From positions 1 through 50,934 of the forward strand of contig JAEXUD010000030.1 in assembly GCA_023453025.1 (NCBI GenBank): a DNA stretch of 50,934 nucleotides, written 5' to 3'. Position numbers and translations under genes: made by a program. This document shows positions 1 through 7,755 of this stretch, piece after piece (the stretch's first letter is position 1; every line of letters begins with the position of its first letter). Source of the DNA: Bacillota bacterium. GTDB lineage: Bacteria; Bacillota; Clostridia; Tissierellales; Sedimentibacteraceae. The notes under the pieces were generated by a model, which was not told the DNA's origin, did not search any database, and worked only from the letters and a program-made list of their open reading frames with translations.

Positions 1-787
1 AAATAGACAAGGGTGTAAATCTGCTTTTTAAAATTGCATCTTCAATACCAGATAAAATTCCATGTTCTAAGGGGTATTTTTTGCCGATGAAGCTACCTTC
101 TACATCGGGGTAGGAATCACTAAAAGAATGCATATCTATATTTTTAGATTCAAAAAGCTTGTCAAGCTCTTCAAATGAAATTACCGCATCAATTATTCCT
201 GAAAGCTGATATCCATATGCTTCACATTTTTTAGAAATACATGGTCCTAGAAACACTATATAAGCATCCTTGTCGTAGCGTCTTCTCAACATTTTGCAAT
301 GAGCAATCATTGGTGAATCCAATGGCATCAGATACTTTATTAAATCAGGGTAATATGTTTGAATCATCATATTTACAGTTGGACAGCAGGTAGTTATAGC
401 ATTTTTAATATTTGTTGAAGTCAAATATTCCTTATAAAGTTCTGTTACCAGTGCTGCTCCAACTGCAGTTTCTTCCACTACAGATACGCCCAGGTGTTTT
501 AATACAGTAATTAATTTGTATGGGTGCTCATAAACTCCAAGGTAGGAGGGAGCTATGGATATAATGATTTTTCGTTTTTCTTTGATGGCGTAAATAACAT
601 TTTCTAAATCACTGTGTATGTTTCTTGCATTCTGAGGGCATACGGAGAAACAATTACCGCATGCAATACATTTTTCTTCAACTATTTGTGCCTGGTCATC
701 TATCATTTTTATAGCTTTCACTGAGCAGTTTCTTACACATTTGTAACAGTTTTTACAATTAGCAGGGTGGAAATCGAGAATTTTCAT
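1..787 (-). CDS. [FeFe] hydrogenase-like iron-sulfur protein, partial (3' end outside window)
   Basis: The 262 N-terminal codons are present and the gene runs off the left edge. Two ferredoxin-type 4Fe-4S motifs lie near the N-terminus (CKNCYKCVRNC and CIACGNCFSVC). They are followed by the large-subunit C-terminal hydrogenase fold with TTCCP and GPCISKK, which match the first two H-cluster cysteine motifs of [FeFe] hydrogenases. The third motif would lie outside the window. The start ATG at 785-787 has GGAG upstream and follows the [2Fe-2S] gene by 7 bp, so the two are co-transcribed. Proteins of this layout are often sensory or regulatory hydrogenases with PAS or phosphatase domains at the C-terminus; whether that holds here cannot be seen. 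Cytoplasmic. Confidence 0.8.
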   Translation of the reverse strand, partial: MKILDFHPANCKNCYKCVRNCSVKAIKMIDDQAQIVEEKCIACGNCFSVCPQNARNIHSDLENVIYAIKEKRKIIISIAPSYLGVYEHPYKLITVLKHLGVSVVEETAVGAALVTELYKEYLTSTNIKNAITTCCPTVNMMIQTYYPDLIKYLMPLDSPMIAHCKMLRRRYDKDAYIVFLGPCISKKCEAYGYQLSGIIDAVISFEELDKLFESKNIDMHSFSDSYPDVEGSFIGKKYPLEHGILSGIEDAILKSRFTPLSI

Positions 788-794
788 ATAAACT

Positions 795-1043
795 CTAACT
801 CCTTATATATTTCATTACAACTTCATCAAAAAAACTTTCTGCATTATCAATATTTACAGAATATGTTTTATCTATGAAGCATACAGAAACAGCTTCAGTA
901 CAATGCCCTAAACAAAAAGCAGCCTTTATTTCAACCTTGTCCATAACATTTCTGTCTCGGACACAATACTTAAATATGTCGATAACATCATAGGAGCCCT
1001 TTAAATGACATGCACTTCCTACACATATTTTCAAATCATTCAT
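795..1043 (-). CDS. NuoE/HymA-like [2Fe-2S] thioredoxin-fold ferredoxin
   Basis: An 82-residue protein with the four-cysteine pattern of thioredoxin-like [2Fe-2S] ferredoxins: CVGSAC near the N-terminus and CLGHC in the middle. It is much shorter than full NuoE (about 160 residues), matching the stand-alone form found next to clostridial hydrogenase-like proteins. The ATG at 1041-1043 is chosen because GAGG lies seven bases before it; a GTG at 1053-1055 would overlap that ribosome site. It is the first gene of a two-gene minus-strand unit and probably passes electrons to or from the iron-sulfur protein that follows. The partner assignment is inferred from adjacency. Confidence 0.75.
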   Translation of the reverse strand: MNDLKICVGSACHLKGSYDVIDIFKYCVRDRNVMDKVEIKAAFCLGHCTEAVSVCFIDKTYSVNIDNAESFFDEVVMKYIRS

Positions 1044-1149
1044 ATTTAACCTCACATTAAATTCTATATTTTAATTATATTACTAATATATTAAAAATCA
1101 ACTAATTAGTTAAAAAATTAACAAAATGTAAATATTATAAATTAAGTTC

Positions 1150-1178
1150 TTGACTAATAAATAATTAAATGATATTAT
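1150..1178 (+). promoter_or_regulatory. Predicted sigma-A promoter of rho
   Basis: TTGACT (1150-1155), a 17-base spacer and TATTAT (1173-1178), about 70 bases before the rho start. The leader in between shows no terminator or obvious riboswitch. Confidence 0.55.
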
Positions 1179-1247
1179 TGTACCACCTATCAAGCGCTTA
1201 TCTTGTATATTCCAATATGATAAAAATTAAACAGAATGGAGGTTTTT

Positions 1248-2714
1248 ATGAATAAAAACCAATTAGCCGGTATGAAACTTTCAGATTTGAAAGAGCTGGC
1301 CAAGTCATTGGGCATGCGCGATGCCTATAAGTATAAGAAAGATGAGCTGCTCATTAAGCTGAATGATTATTATAGTAATTCAATTAATGAACACAGCGAT
1401 CAAAAAAAGGAAGCTGCAGAAAACAATGAATCATACAAATTAACTGAACGGGCTAAAAGCTTAGAAGAATTTGAAAATGAATCCGAAGAAGAAAATGATC
1501 AAGCTAGTACGGCTAAACTGCCTGATAAAATTATTGAAGAAATAGAATCCAACGGAAATGAAGCCCTGAAGGTTATGGGCATACTGGAAACTCATCCTGA
1601 TGGATATGGGTTTTTAAGAACAAATAATTATTTAACAAGCGATGAAGATGTATACATATCTCCTTCTCAAATAAGAAGATTCCATATGAAAACCGGCGAT
1701 AAAATAACCGGTATAACTAGGCCTCCTAAACAAGGTGAAAAGTTCAAAGCATTATTGTATGTTAAACAAGTAAATGATGAAGATCCTGAATTGTCTAGAA
1801 ACAGAAAAGATTTTGACTCACTCATCCCTATTTATCCCAATGAAAGAATAAAGCTTGAAAGCTCTGGCATTGATAAGACTATGAGGTTAATAGATTTAGT
1901 TGCACCTATTGGCAAAGGACAAAGAGGTATGATTGTGGCTCCTCCTAAAGCAGGAAAAACAACAATCTTAAAAAATATTGCAAACAGCATAGCAGAAAAT
2001 TATCCTGATATTGAAATTATTATGCTTTTAATAGATGAACGACCTGAGGAAGTCACTGATATGAAAAGAAGTGTCAAAGGTGATGTTGTTTATTCAACCT
2101 TTGATGAGTTGCCTAAAAATCATATCAAGGTTGCGGAAATGGTTCTTGAGAGAGCAAAAAGGCTTGTTGAACATGGCAAGGACGTTGTAATACTATTAGA
2201 CAGTATCACAAGGCTTTCAAGAGCATACAATCTGACAATCACCCCTACGGGCAGAACATTGTCTGGAGGGCTTGATCCCGGAGCATTGTACGGACCAAAA
2301 AGATTTTTTGGTGCTGCAAGAAACATCGAAGATGGTGGGAGCCTGACAATACTTGCAAGTGCGTTAATTGAAACCGGCAGCCGTATGGATGACATGATAT
2401 TTGAAGAATTTAAAGGAACAGGCAACATGGAAGTGCATCTTGACAGAAAGCTTTCAGAAAAGAGAATTTTCCCGGCTATAGATATAAACAAATCAGGTAC
2501 GAGAAGAGAAGAGCTTTTGCTAAATGGCGAGGAGCTGCAAACTATTTGGCAGCTTAGAAAAGCCATGAGTAATTTCTCTGTAGCAGATGTTACCGAAAGA
2601 TTAATTGACGGCCTTGTAAAAACTAAAACAAATGAGGATTTTATAAAACAAGCTTCAACTCAATTATTGAATATTGATAAAATGAAGGATGACCTTGAAG
2701 ATAGAAATTATTAA
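1248..2714 (+). CDS. rho: Transcription termination factor Rho
   Basis: A 488-residue hexameric RNA helicase/ATPase that ends transcription at Rho-dependent sites. The N-terminal Rho_N three-helix domain (about residues 1-45) is followed by an acidic low-complexity insert to about residue 90. A cold-shock-type RNA-binding domain comes next (about 105-175), then the RecA-like ATPase with Walker A (APPKAGKTT), Walker B (VVILLDSITRL) and the Q/R-loop region (PTGRTLSGG). The charged insert makes it longer than the 419-residue E. coli protein, as in many Clostridia. The ATG at 1248 is chosen because GGAGG at 1238-1242 precedes it; the in-frame ATG at 1236 sits in that site. It is followed by rpmE, a common Firmicute neighbour. 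Confidence 0.95.
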   Translation: MNKNQLAGMKLSDLKELAKSLGMRDAYKYKKDELLIKLNDYYSNSINEHSDQKKEAAENNESYKLTERAKSLEEFENESEEENDQASTAKLPDKIIEEIESNGNEALKVMGILETHPDGYGFLRTNNYLTSDEDVYISPSQIRRFHMKTGDKITGITRPPKQGEKFKALLYVKQVNDEDPELSRNRKDFDSLIPIYPNERIKLESSGIDKTMRLIDLVAPIGKGQRGMIVAPPKAGKTTILKNIANSIAENYPDIEIIMLLIDERPEEVTDMKRSVKGDVVYSTFDELPKNHIKVAEMVLERAKRLVEHGKDVVILLDSITRLSRAYNLTITPTGRTLSGGLDPGALYGPKRFFGAARNIEDGGSLTILASALIETGSRMDDMIFEEFKGTGNMEVHLDRKLSEKRIFPAIDINKSGTRREELLLNGEELQTIWQLRKAMSNFSVADVTERLIDGLVKTKTNEDFIKQASTQLLNIDKMKDDLEDRNY

Positions 2715-2746
2715 TATTACAGCCAAAATAAAGCTGCAAAAAAATA

Positions 2747-2775
2747 TTGTAATATATTTTTACGTATGATATAAT
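2747..2775 (+). promoter_or_regulatory. Predicted sigma-A promoter of rpmE
   Basis: TTGTAA (2747-2752), 17-base spacer, TATAAT (2770-2775), 60 bases before the rpmE start. Confidence 0.5.
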
Positions 2776-2834
2776 ACTGAAGGTAAATTGATAATATTAA
2801 TTAATTAATATAGAGCGAGAAAGAGGTGAACAGG

Positions 2835-3035
2835 ATGAAGGAAGGAATACATCCAAATTATAAAACTGTTACTGTTAAATGCGCATGTGGAAATACATTT
2901 GAAACTGGTTCAGTGCTAGATGAAATCAAAGTTGAAATATGTTCAGAATGCCATCCATTCTTTACAGGTAAACAAAAGTTTATCGATAAGGGCGGTAGAG
3001 TTGACAGATTTAAAAAGAAATACGGCATGGATTAA
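2835..3035 (+). CDS. rpmE: 50S ribosomal protein L31, zinc-binding form
   Basis: A 66-residue protein with the full L31 pattern: a CAC pair near residue 17 and CSEC near residue 38, which together bind zinc, then HPFFTGKQ and the basic C-terminus. This is the cysteine-containing (C+) form made when zinc is available. The ATG at 2835 lies five bases after AGAGGTGA; an in-frame GTG at 2826 falls inside that ribosome site and is rejected. It has its own promoter after rho and is followed by a strong terminator. Confidence 0.95.
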   Translation: MKEGIHPNYKTVTVKCACGNTFETGSVLDEIKVEICSECHPFFTGKQKFIDKGGRVDRFKKKYGMD

Positions 3036-3062
3036 TTCCATGCTTGCCTTTAGGCAATTTTG

Positions 3063-3105
3063 GGGCAAGTTTTTTGCGTGTTGACGCAATGCTTGCCCTT
3101 TTTTT
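3063..3105 (+). terminator. Intrinsic terminator after rpmE
   Basis: GGGCAAG (3063-3069) pairs with CTTGCCC (3092-3098); an inner TTGCGT/ACGCAA stem extends the hairpin, and seven T residues follow. It lies against the stop codon of the convergent gene at 3107 and may serve only the plus strand. Confidence 0.85.
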
Positions 3106-3106
3106 G

Positions 3107-3847
3107 TTAATAAAACCTACCTATTATTTCAATAGGTTTTGCTAATAAATTTTTAATAATGTGCATATTTTTCTCTTCTATTGTTATCAGGCAACTGCAT
3201 GATGGACCTCCTGATCGATTTATGTCAACAGTAATTTTATCCTCATATATAATTTTCAGATTGTTGTATTCACACAAGCCATTTAATTCAGCAGATATTC
3301 CTCTTGAACCTACCGGAATTATTTCTTTTATGTAATTATTTAGATACAGTTTTTCATAATCATCTATATCCATTATTTTATCAGGATTATTAACTACATC
3401 ATTTCCAACCATAGGCAGACCCACAAGCAAGCAAACATGATTTTTTTCGGTTTTCTTATATTTTAATTTATCTTTTTCACATACGCCTATGCAGGTTACA
3501 CCCATGGAAGTCTGCACAGATTTCATATTTTCTTCAGTGCTTCCGGTTAAATGGACCTTTGTAGTTTTAAGCTTTGACAAAACCTGATTAAAACCCTCTA
3601 TCAGCTGTTTTCCGGTATCATTCATTTCAACTGCCAGACCGTCTGCCATTATCATAGGGGTAAATCCCATGCTCATAAGTTCAGCAAGAACAACCTTACC
3701 TGTGTGATATGCCGTAAGCTGAGGCGGTGCTTTTACCACATCATGCTCCTTTAACCCAATTCCTCCGCAGGAATCACAGGCAATTCCAAGATATCTGTAT
3801 TCATCAAAGTCTATCACAGTTAAATCCCTTATTTGCTTAATATTCAT
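3107..3847 (-). CDS. PurM/AIR-synthase-like ATP-binding protein, candidate alpha-ribazole kinase
   Basis: A 246-residue protein of the PurM superfamily (AIR synthase, ThiL, SelD, HypE). The N-terminal region has the ATP/Mg motif IACDSCGGIG followed by KEHDVVKAPP; the middle has HLTGSTEEN and GVTCIGV. It is shorter than PurM (about 345 residues) and lacks clear PurM-specific motifs. Firmicute proteins of this shape have been assigned as CblS, which phosphorylates salvaged alpha-ribazole for cobalamin lower-loop assembly. I infer that role from remembered similarity, not from a search. No other cobalamin gene is adjacent; the ECF S-component at 23.6 kb is the only vitamin-type transporter in the window. 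It stands alone, convergent with rpmE. Confidence 0.55.
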   Translation of the reverse strand: MNIKQIRDLTVIDFDEYRYLGIACDSCGGIGLKEHDVVKAPPQLTAYHTGKVVLAELMSMGFTPMIMADGLAVEMNDTGKQLIEGFNQVLSKLKTTKVHLTGSTEENMKSVQTSMGVTCIGVCEKDKLKYKKTEKNHVCLLVGLPMVGNDVVNNPDKIMDIDDYEKLYLNNYIKEIIPVGSRGISAELNGLCEYNNLKIIYEDKITVDINRSGGPSCSCLITIEEKNMHIIKNLLAKPIEIIGRFY

Positions 3848-3872
3848 TTATTTCTCCTACAAGTAATAATAC

Positions 3873-3944
3873 TAATATTATCATATATTAAATAGTTACT
3901 GCATCAGTTATATATTAAGAAATTTTAATAATATTATCATATAT
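3873..3944. repeat. 16-bp direct repeat upstream of the PurM-like gene
   Basis: TAATATTATCATATAT occurs at 3873-3888 and again at 3929-3944, 56 bp apart, in the leader of the minus-strand gene that starts at 3847. The sequence is very AT-rich, so chance is possible; paired regulator sites are the alternative. Confidence 0.4.
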
Positions 3945-4037
3945 ATCAAAATATATATGGTTGTGTATATAAATTAATGGAACTTTTTTAAATATTTTTC
4001 GTCTAATATATTGAATACAAAAAATTCAGAGGTAATT

Positions 4038-4136
4038 ATGAACAAGGTACTATTATTTTTATGTCTATTAGCTATTGTAGGTTCAACTTTATACATGCTT
4101 TACAGTACGGTGAGGAATTATATCGATAAATTATAA
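4038..4136 (+). CDS. Tiny single-span membrane protein, 32 aa
   Basis: A 32-codon reading frame starting at ATG 4038 with AGAGGT seven bases upstream. The product has one hydrophobic segment (about residues 4-21, LLFLCLLAIVGSTLYML) followed by a short polar, basic tail ending YIDKL. It has a plausible ribosome site and is followed by its own terminator hairpin (4157-4187), which supports a real gene. It resembles no family I recognise; many clostridial membrane micro-proteins look like this. It lies between the PurM-like gene and dnaX and is transcribed with dnaX. Confidence 0.5.
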   Translation: MNKVLLFLCLLAIVGSTLYMLYSTVRNYIDKL

Positions 4137-4156
4137 TGAGGTCAAAATATTTCCAA

Positions 4157-4187
4157 AATACAATGTTATTGTGCATTGTATTTTTTT
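4157..4187 (+). terminator. Terminator hairpin overlapping the dnaX promoter
   Basis: AATACAATG (4157-4165) pairs with CATTGTATT (4174-4182), followed by a T-run. The right half overlaps the -35 to -10 interval of the dnaX promoter. Confidence 0.6.
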
Positions 4188-4197
4188 ATGATATAAT
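4169..4197 (+). promoter_or_regulatory. Predicted sigma-A promoter of dnaX-ybaB-recR
   Basis: TTGTGC (4169-4174), 17-base spacer, TATAAT (4192-4197), ending 36 bases before the dnaX start. Confidence 0.5.
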
Positions 4198-4233
4198 TTA
4201 AAAAAATTACCGTATGAGGTCAGGTGGTCAGAA

Positions 4234-5901
4234 TTGTCGCATCAAGCTATATACAGAAAATTTCGTCCCAAGATATTTGATGATGTTCTCGGGCAGGAGC
4301 ATGTTACGAGGACACTTAAAAACCAGATATTGGCGGATAATATTGCTCATGCTTATCTATTCAGCGGAATCAGAGGAACCGGAAAGACATCGACAGCAAA
4401 GATATTCTCAAGAGCTGTAAATTGTCTCAACAATCATGACGGCAATCCATGCAACGAATGTGAAATATGCAGAAGCATATTGGATGAAACAAACATGGAT
4501 GTTATTGAAATGGATGCTGCCTCAAATAATGGAGTTGAAGATATAAGAGAGCTTAGAGATAAGGTAAAGTTTCTCCCTGTAAAAAGCAAATACAAGGTTT
4601 ATATCATAGATGAGGTACATATGCTTTCAAAGGGTGCATTCAATGCACTTCTGAAAACTCTTGAAGAACCACCTGAGCACTTACTATTCATACTTGCCAC
4701 AACTGAGCCGCAAAAAATACCGGCTACAATTTTATCAAGATGCCAAAGATTTGATTTAAAAAGAATTAAATCTTCCGTAATTGTAGAAAATATGAAAAAG
4801 ATATGCGAAGAAACAGGAGTGGAATATGATGAAAAGGCACTTAAGCTCATTGCAGCAAACTCAGAAGGGGCAATGAGGGATGCACAAAGTATACTGGACA
4901 GATGTATGTCTTTTAATGAAAACAAAATTGATTACGAAACTGTAATAAATTTACTTGGTGCAGTAAACTATCAGTCTGTGCTGGAGGCTGCCGGACACAT
5001 AATAGACAGAGACATTAAAAGTACCATGCTGCTGATTTATGACATATTGAACATGGGAAAAGAAATTACAATTTTTTTGGATGAATTAATAATATGCTTC
5101 AGAAACATGCTGATAATCAAAACTACAAATTCAACTGATAATTTAATGAGGGTATCAGAGGAAGAAGCGGAGGAATTAAAGAAATTAAACGATAAAATTT
5201 CTGTTAATGAAATTGTTAAAATTATTGAAGAACTGTCAATTTCTCAACTGGAATGCAAAAGAGCCTTGAACCCAAGAATTCTGTTGGAAACAAAACTCAT
5301 TAAGATGCTGGATGCTGTTAATAATTCAAACATTGATGAACTCATAAAGAGAATCACAGAACTTGAAAACAACATCAAAAACAACAGCTTCAGCACTGAA
5401 AAACAAAAAACGGAAAAAAGACATGATACTGCGAAAACAGAAAAAACTTCATTTAATGAAATAAAAATAAAAAAAGAAACAGTAAAACCGGAGCCTCATG
5501 AACCAAAAGAAGAAGTCAAACCATTTGAAAACAAAAGTGACGAGGCAATTTACAATGCTATTATAGATGGATGGCAGGCAATTCTAAAAAAGGTTCGAAG
5601 CGAAAATGCCGGGCTGCAGGCAATTATAAGAGAATCAAAATTAAACGAAGTAACAAATAAAAAGGCAGTGTTTGAATTTGACCCTAAGTTCACTTTTCAC
5701 ATCAATGCTGCAAATCAACCTAAGAACAAGCAAAAATTCAAGGAAGTATTAAGCAGCATTTTAAATGAAGATTGTGAAGTTGAATTTGTTATAAAAAAAG
5801 AAGAAAAGAAAGTTTCGCCAAAGCAAACAATAGAAGATGTTTATGCAGATCTTGTAAATGAATTTGGCGAAGAAATAGTTGAATTTAAGCAGGAGGATTA
5901 A
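4234..5901 (+). CDS. dnaX: DNA polymerase III subunit gamma/tau
   Basis: A 555-residue AAA+ clamp-loader subunit that loads the sliding clamp and couples polymerases at the fork. Visible are Walker A (GIRGTGKT, 45-52), the zinc module (Cys64, Cys73, Cys76, Cys79), Walker B DEVH (126-129) and the arginine-finger SRC. Domain III ends near 370; then a charged linker and a C-terminal tau-like domain. The start is TTG at 4234 with AGGTGG seven bases upstream. It is first in dnaX-ybaB-recR, the conserved Firmicute order. In the linker, codons 413-414 lie in an A-AAA-AAA run. A -1 slip there would end at TGA 5499-5501 and give a 422-residue gamma-like product; this is an inference. Confidence 0.95.
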   Translation: MSHQAIYRKFRPKIFDDVLGQEHVTRTLKNQILADNIAHAYLFSGIRGTGKTSTAKIFSRAVNCLNNHDGNPCNECEICRSILDETNMDVIEMDAASNNGVEDIRELRDKVKFLPVKSKYKVYIIDEVHMLSKGAFNALLKTLEEPPEHLLFILATTEPQKIPATILSRCQRFDLKRIKSSVIVENMKKICEETGVEYDEKALKLIAANSEGAMRDAQSILDRCMSFNENKIDYETVINLLGAVNYQSVLEAAGHIIDRDIKSTMLLIYDILNMGKEITIFLDELIICFRNMLIIKTTNSTDNLMRVSEEEAEELKKLNDKISVNEIVKIIEELSISQLECKRALNPRILLETKLIKMLDAVNNSNIDELIKRITELENNIKNNSFSTEKQKTEKRHDTAKTEKTSFNEIKIKKETVKPEPHEPKEEVKPFENKSDEAIYNAIIDGWQAILKKVRSENAGLQAIIRESKLNEVTNKKAVFEFDPKFTFHINAANQPKNKQKFKEVLSSILNEDCEVEFVIKKEEKKVSPKQTIEDVYADLVNEFGEEIVEFKQED

Positions 5902-5903
5902 AA

Positions 5904-6254
5904 ATGAGCAAGGGTAAAAGAATGCCGATGGGAATGCCCGGTGGTGGAAATATGAATAACATGATGAAGCAGGTTCAAAAAATGCAAAAGCAAATGGAAG
6001 ATATGCAAAATGAACTTGAACAAAGAGAAGTTGAAGCAACTGCAGGTGGCGGAGCGGTATCAGTGAAGGTAACCGGAAAAAAGGCGCTGTTAGGAATTAA
6101 AATAGATCCCGAGGTTATTGACAAGGATGATGTTGAAATGCTTGAAGATATGATAATGGCTGCAATAAACGAAGCATCCAGAAAAGCAGATGAAATGATG
6201 GAAACTGAAATGAAAAAAGTTACAGGCGGAGTAAACATTCCAGGGTTATTCTAA
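5904..6254 (+). CDS. ybaB: Nucleoid-associated protein, YbaB/EbfC family
   Basis: A 116-residue small DNA-binding protein that forms dimers and coats DNA. The Met/Gln-rich N-terminal coiled coil (MNNMMKQVQKMQKQMEDMQ, about residues 15-35) and the central VSVKVTGKKALLGIKIDPE strand segment are family signatures. It lies two bases after dnaX and its TAA overlaps the recR ATG, so the three genes are translationally coupled. The linkage suggests a role in recombination or replication, but its exact function in Firmicutes is unsettled. Confidence 0.93.
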   Translation: MSKGKRMPMGMPGGGNMNNMMKQVQKMQKQMEDMQNELEQREVEATAGGGAVSVKVTGKKALLGIKIDPEVIDKDDVEMLEDMIMAAINEASRKADEMMETEMKKVTGGVNIPGLF

Positions 6255-6850
6255 TGGAGCATTATACACCGCCGATAACTAAATTAATAGAAGAGCTCGC
6301 CAAGCTTCCGGGAATAGGGAGAAAGTCAGCTCAGCGCCTTGCTTTTCATATTTTGGATATGAAAGGCAATGATGTTGTGGAGCTTGCAAAAGCAATAGTT
6401 AATGCTAAGAAGCTTACAAAACATTGCAAGACCTGCGGCAATTTAACGGAAGGAGATATTTGCAGCATATGCGGAAATATCAAACGCGATCAGTCAACCA
6501 TATGTGTAGTTGAGGATGTCAGAGATATTTCAGCTATGGAGAGAACTAAGGAGTATAAAGGTGTATATCATGTTCTTCATGGTACCATATCTCCTCTTGA
6601 AGGTATAGGACCTGATGAAATCAATATCAAGAATCTTATAACAAGACTTAATTCAGACATATCAGAGGTTATATTAGCTACAAATCCAACAATTGAGGGG
6701 GAAGCGACAGCAGTGTATATATCACGCCTCATAAAGCCAATGGGAATTAAGACAACACGCATAGCTCACGGAATTCCGGTGGGCGGAGACATAGAATACG
6801 CTGATGAGGTAACCCTAATGAGAGCAATGGAAGGTAGAAGAGAGATGTAA
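6254..6850 (+). CDS. recR: Recombination mediator RecR
   Basis: A 198-residue protein that acts with RecO (and RecF) to load RecA onto gapped DNA. An N-terminal helix-hairpin-helix (LPGIGRKSAQRLAFH) is followed by a four-cysteine zinc finger (CKTCGN and CSICGN, about residues 57-76). A Toprim domain (CVVEDVRDI onward) and a C-terminal Walker-B-like segment complete it. Length matches the family. The ATG shares one base with the ybaB stop. Last gene of the dnaX operon. Confidence 0.96.
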   Translation: MEHYTPPITKLIEELAKLPGIGRKSAQRLAFHILDMKGNDVVELAKAIVNAKKLTKHCKTCGNLTEGDICSICGNIKRDQSTICVVEDVRDISAMERTKEYKGVYHVLHGTISPLEGIGPDEINIKNLITRLNSDISEVILATNPTIEGEATAVYISRLIKPMGIKTTRIAHGIPVGGDIEYADEVTLMRAMEGRREM

Positions 6851-6900
6851 CAAAAAGGTAGAGCTGTTAAGTCTGAATATTGATGATTAATTGATAAGGT

Positions 6901-6941
6901 AAAAGCCTGGGAGATATTGAAGCATATTTCTATGGGCTTTT
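6901..6941 (+). terminator. Possible terminator after recR
   Basis: AAAAGCC (6901-6907) can pair with GGCTTTT across a 27-base loop, followed by T residues. The loop is long, so the call is weak. Confidence 0.35.
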
Positions 6942-6972
6942 TTATTTCCGATTATAGCAAAGGAGAATATAA

Positions 6973-7188
6973 ATGAAGGATTTTCTTGCGGTTTTTATAG
7001 GTTGTTTTATTTTATGTGTTATGGTGACTATTATCTTTGGAAACTTTATTCTAAATAATATCTGGGCAATTTTTTTTGTAATTTCTTTAGTGCTGTCTAT
7101 ATTAATTAATGCTTTTATCAATCAGGATTCCAGGATAAACGAACTGGAAAAGAAAGTGGAACAGATATTGAAAGAAAAACAAAACTAA
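6973..7188 (+). CDS. Small two-span membrane protein
   Basis: A 71-residue protein with two hydrophobic segments (about residues 4-24 and 29-48) and a charged C-terminal tail predicted as a short coiled coil (RINELEKKVEQILKEKQ). AAAGGAGAA precedes the ATG at good spacing. I do not recognise a family. It lies alone between recR and the nitroreductase gene, in the same direction, and may share a transcript with the latter. Confidence 0.6.
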   Translation: MKDFLAVFIGCFILCVMVTIIFGNFILNNIWAIFFVISLVLSILINAFINQDSRINELEKKVEQILKEKQN

Positions 7189-7223
7189 TTAATACATATG
7201 TATTTAGACCAGGAGGCGTAATT

Positions 7224-7739
7224 ATGCTTGATATTATTAAAAACAGAAGATCAATAAGAAGGTTTAAGGAAGATAAATTACCTAAGGATGTAATAGTGGA
7301 AATTCTTAAAGCAGGGCTTCTGGCACCTACTTCAAAGAATAAAAATCCTGTAGAATTCATAGTTGTTGAGAATACGGAAACTCTGTTTAAATTGAAAAAT
7401 TGCAGGGATAAGGGCAGCATTGGGCTTGAAACAGCACCATGTGCCGTAGTCATTGCTTGTGAGAGCGAAAAGAGTGATGTATGGATAGAGGATGCAGCAA
7501 TAGCAGCTTCTTATATGCAGCTGCAAACAGAAAAGCTTGGATTAGGTTCTGTCTGGATACAAATAAGAAAAAGATTTAACGAAATCGGCGATGCAGAAGA
7601 GGAAGTGAGAAAAATCTTAAATATACCATCTAATTATGGTGTTGTATGCATTCTGGCAATAGGTTATAAAAATGATTATATCAGACCATATGAGGATAAT
7701 GATATTAATGTTTCAAAGATTCATTATGAGAAATATTAA
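7224..7739 (+). CDS. Nitroreductase-family flavoprotein
   Basis: A 171-residue FMN-dependent oxidoreductase. The N-terminal IKNRRSIRRFKEDKLPKD and the LAPTSKNKNPVEFIVV segment are the usual nitroreductase FMN-binding signature; GLGSVWIQIR and the late GVVCILAIGY are also family traits. It is shorter than NfsB-type enzymes and lacks an iron-sulfur domain. AGGAGG precedes the ATG. Substrate cannot be told from sequence. It is 16 bp upstream of the acetate kinase paralogue and probably co-transcribed with it. Confidence 0.85.
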   Translation: MLDIIKNRRSIRRFKEDKLPKDVIVEILKAGLLAPTSKNKNPVEFIVVENTETLFKLKNCRDKGSIGLETAPCAVVIACESEKSDVWIEDAAIAASYMQLQTEKLGLGSVWIQIRKRFNEIGDAEEEVRKILNIPSNYGVVCILAIGYKNDYIRPYEDNDINVSKIHYEKY

Positions 7740-7755
7740 ATAAGCCGGAGGATTT

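Noticed and set aside
4214..4420. Alternative frame at the dnaX start
   Set aside because: Runs in another frame over the conserved DnaX N-terminus; dnaX motifs decide the frame.
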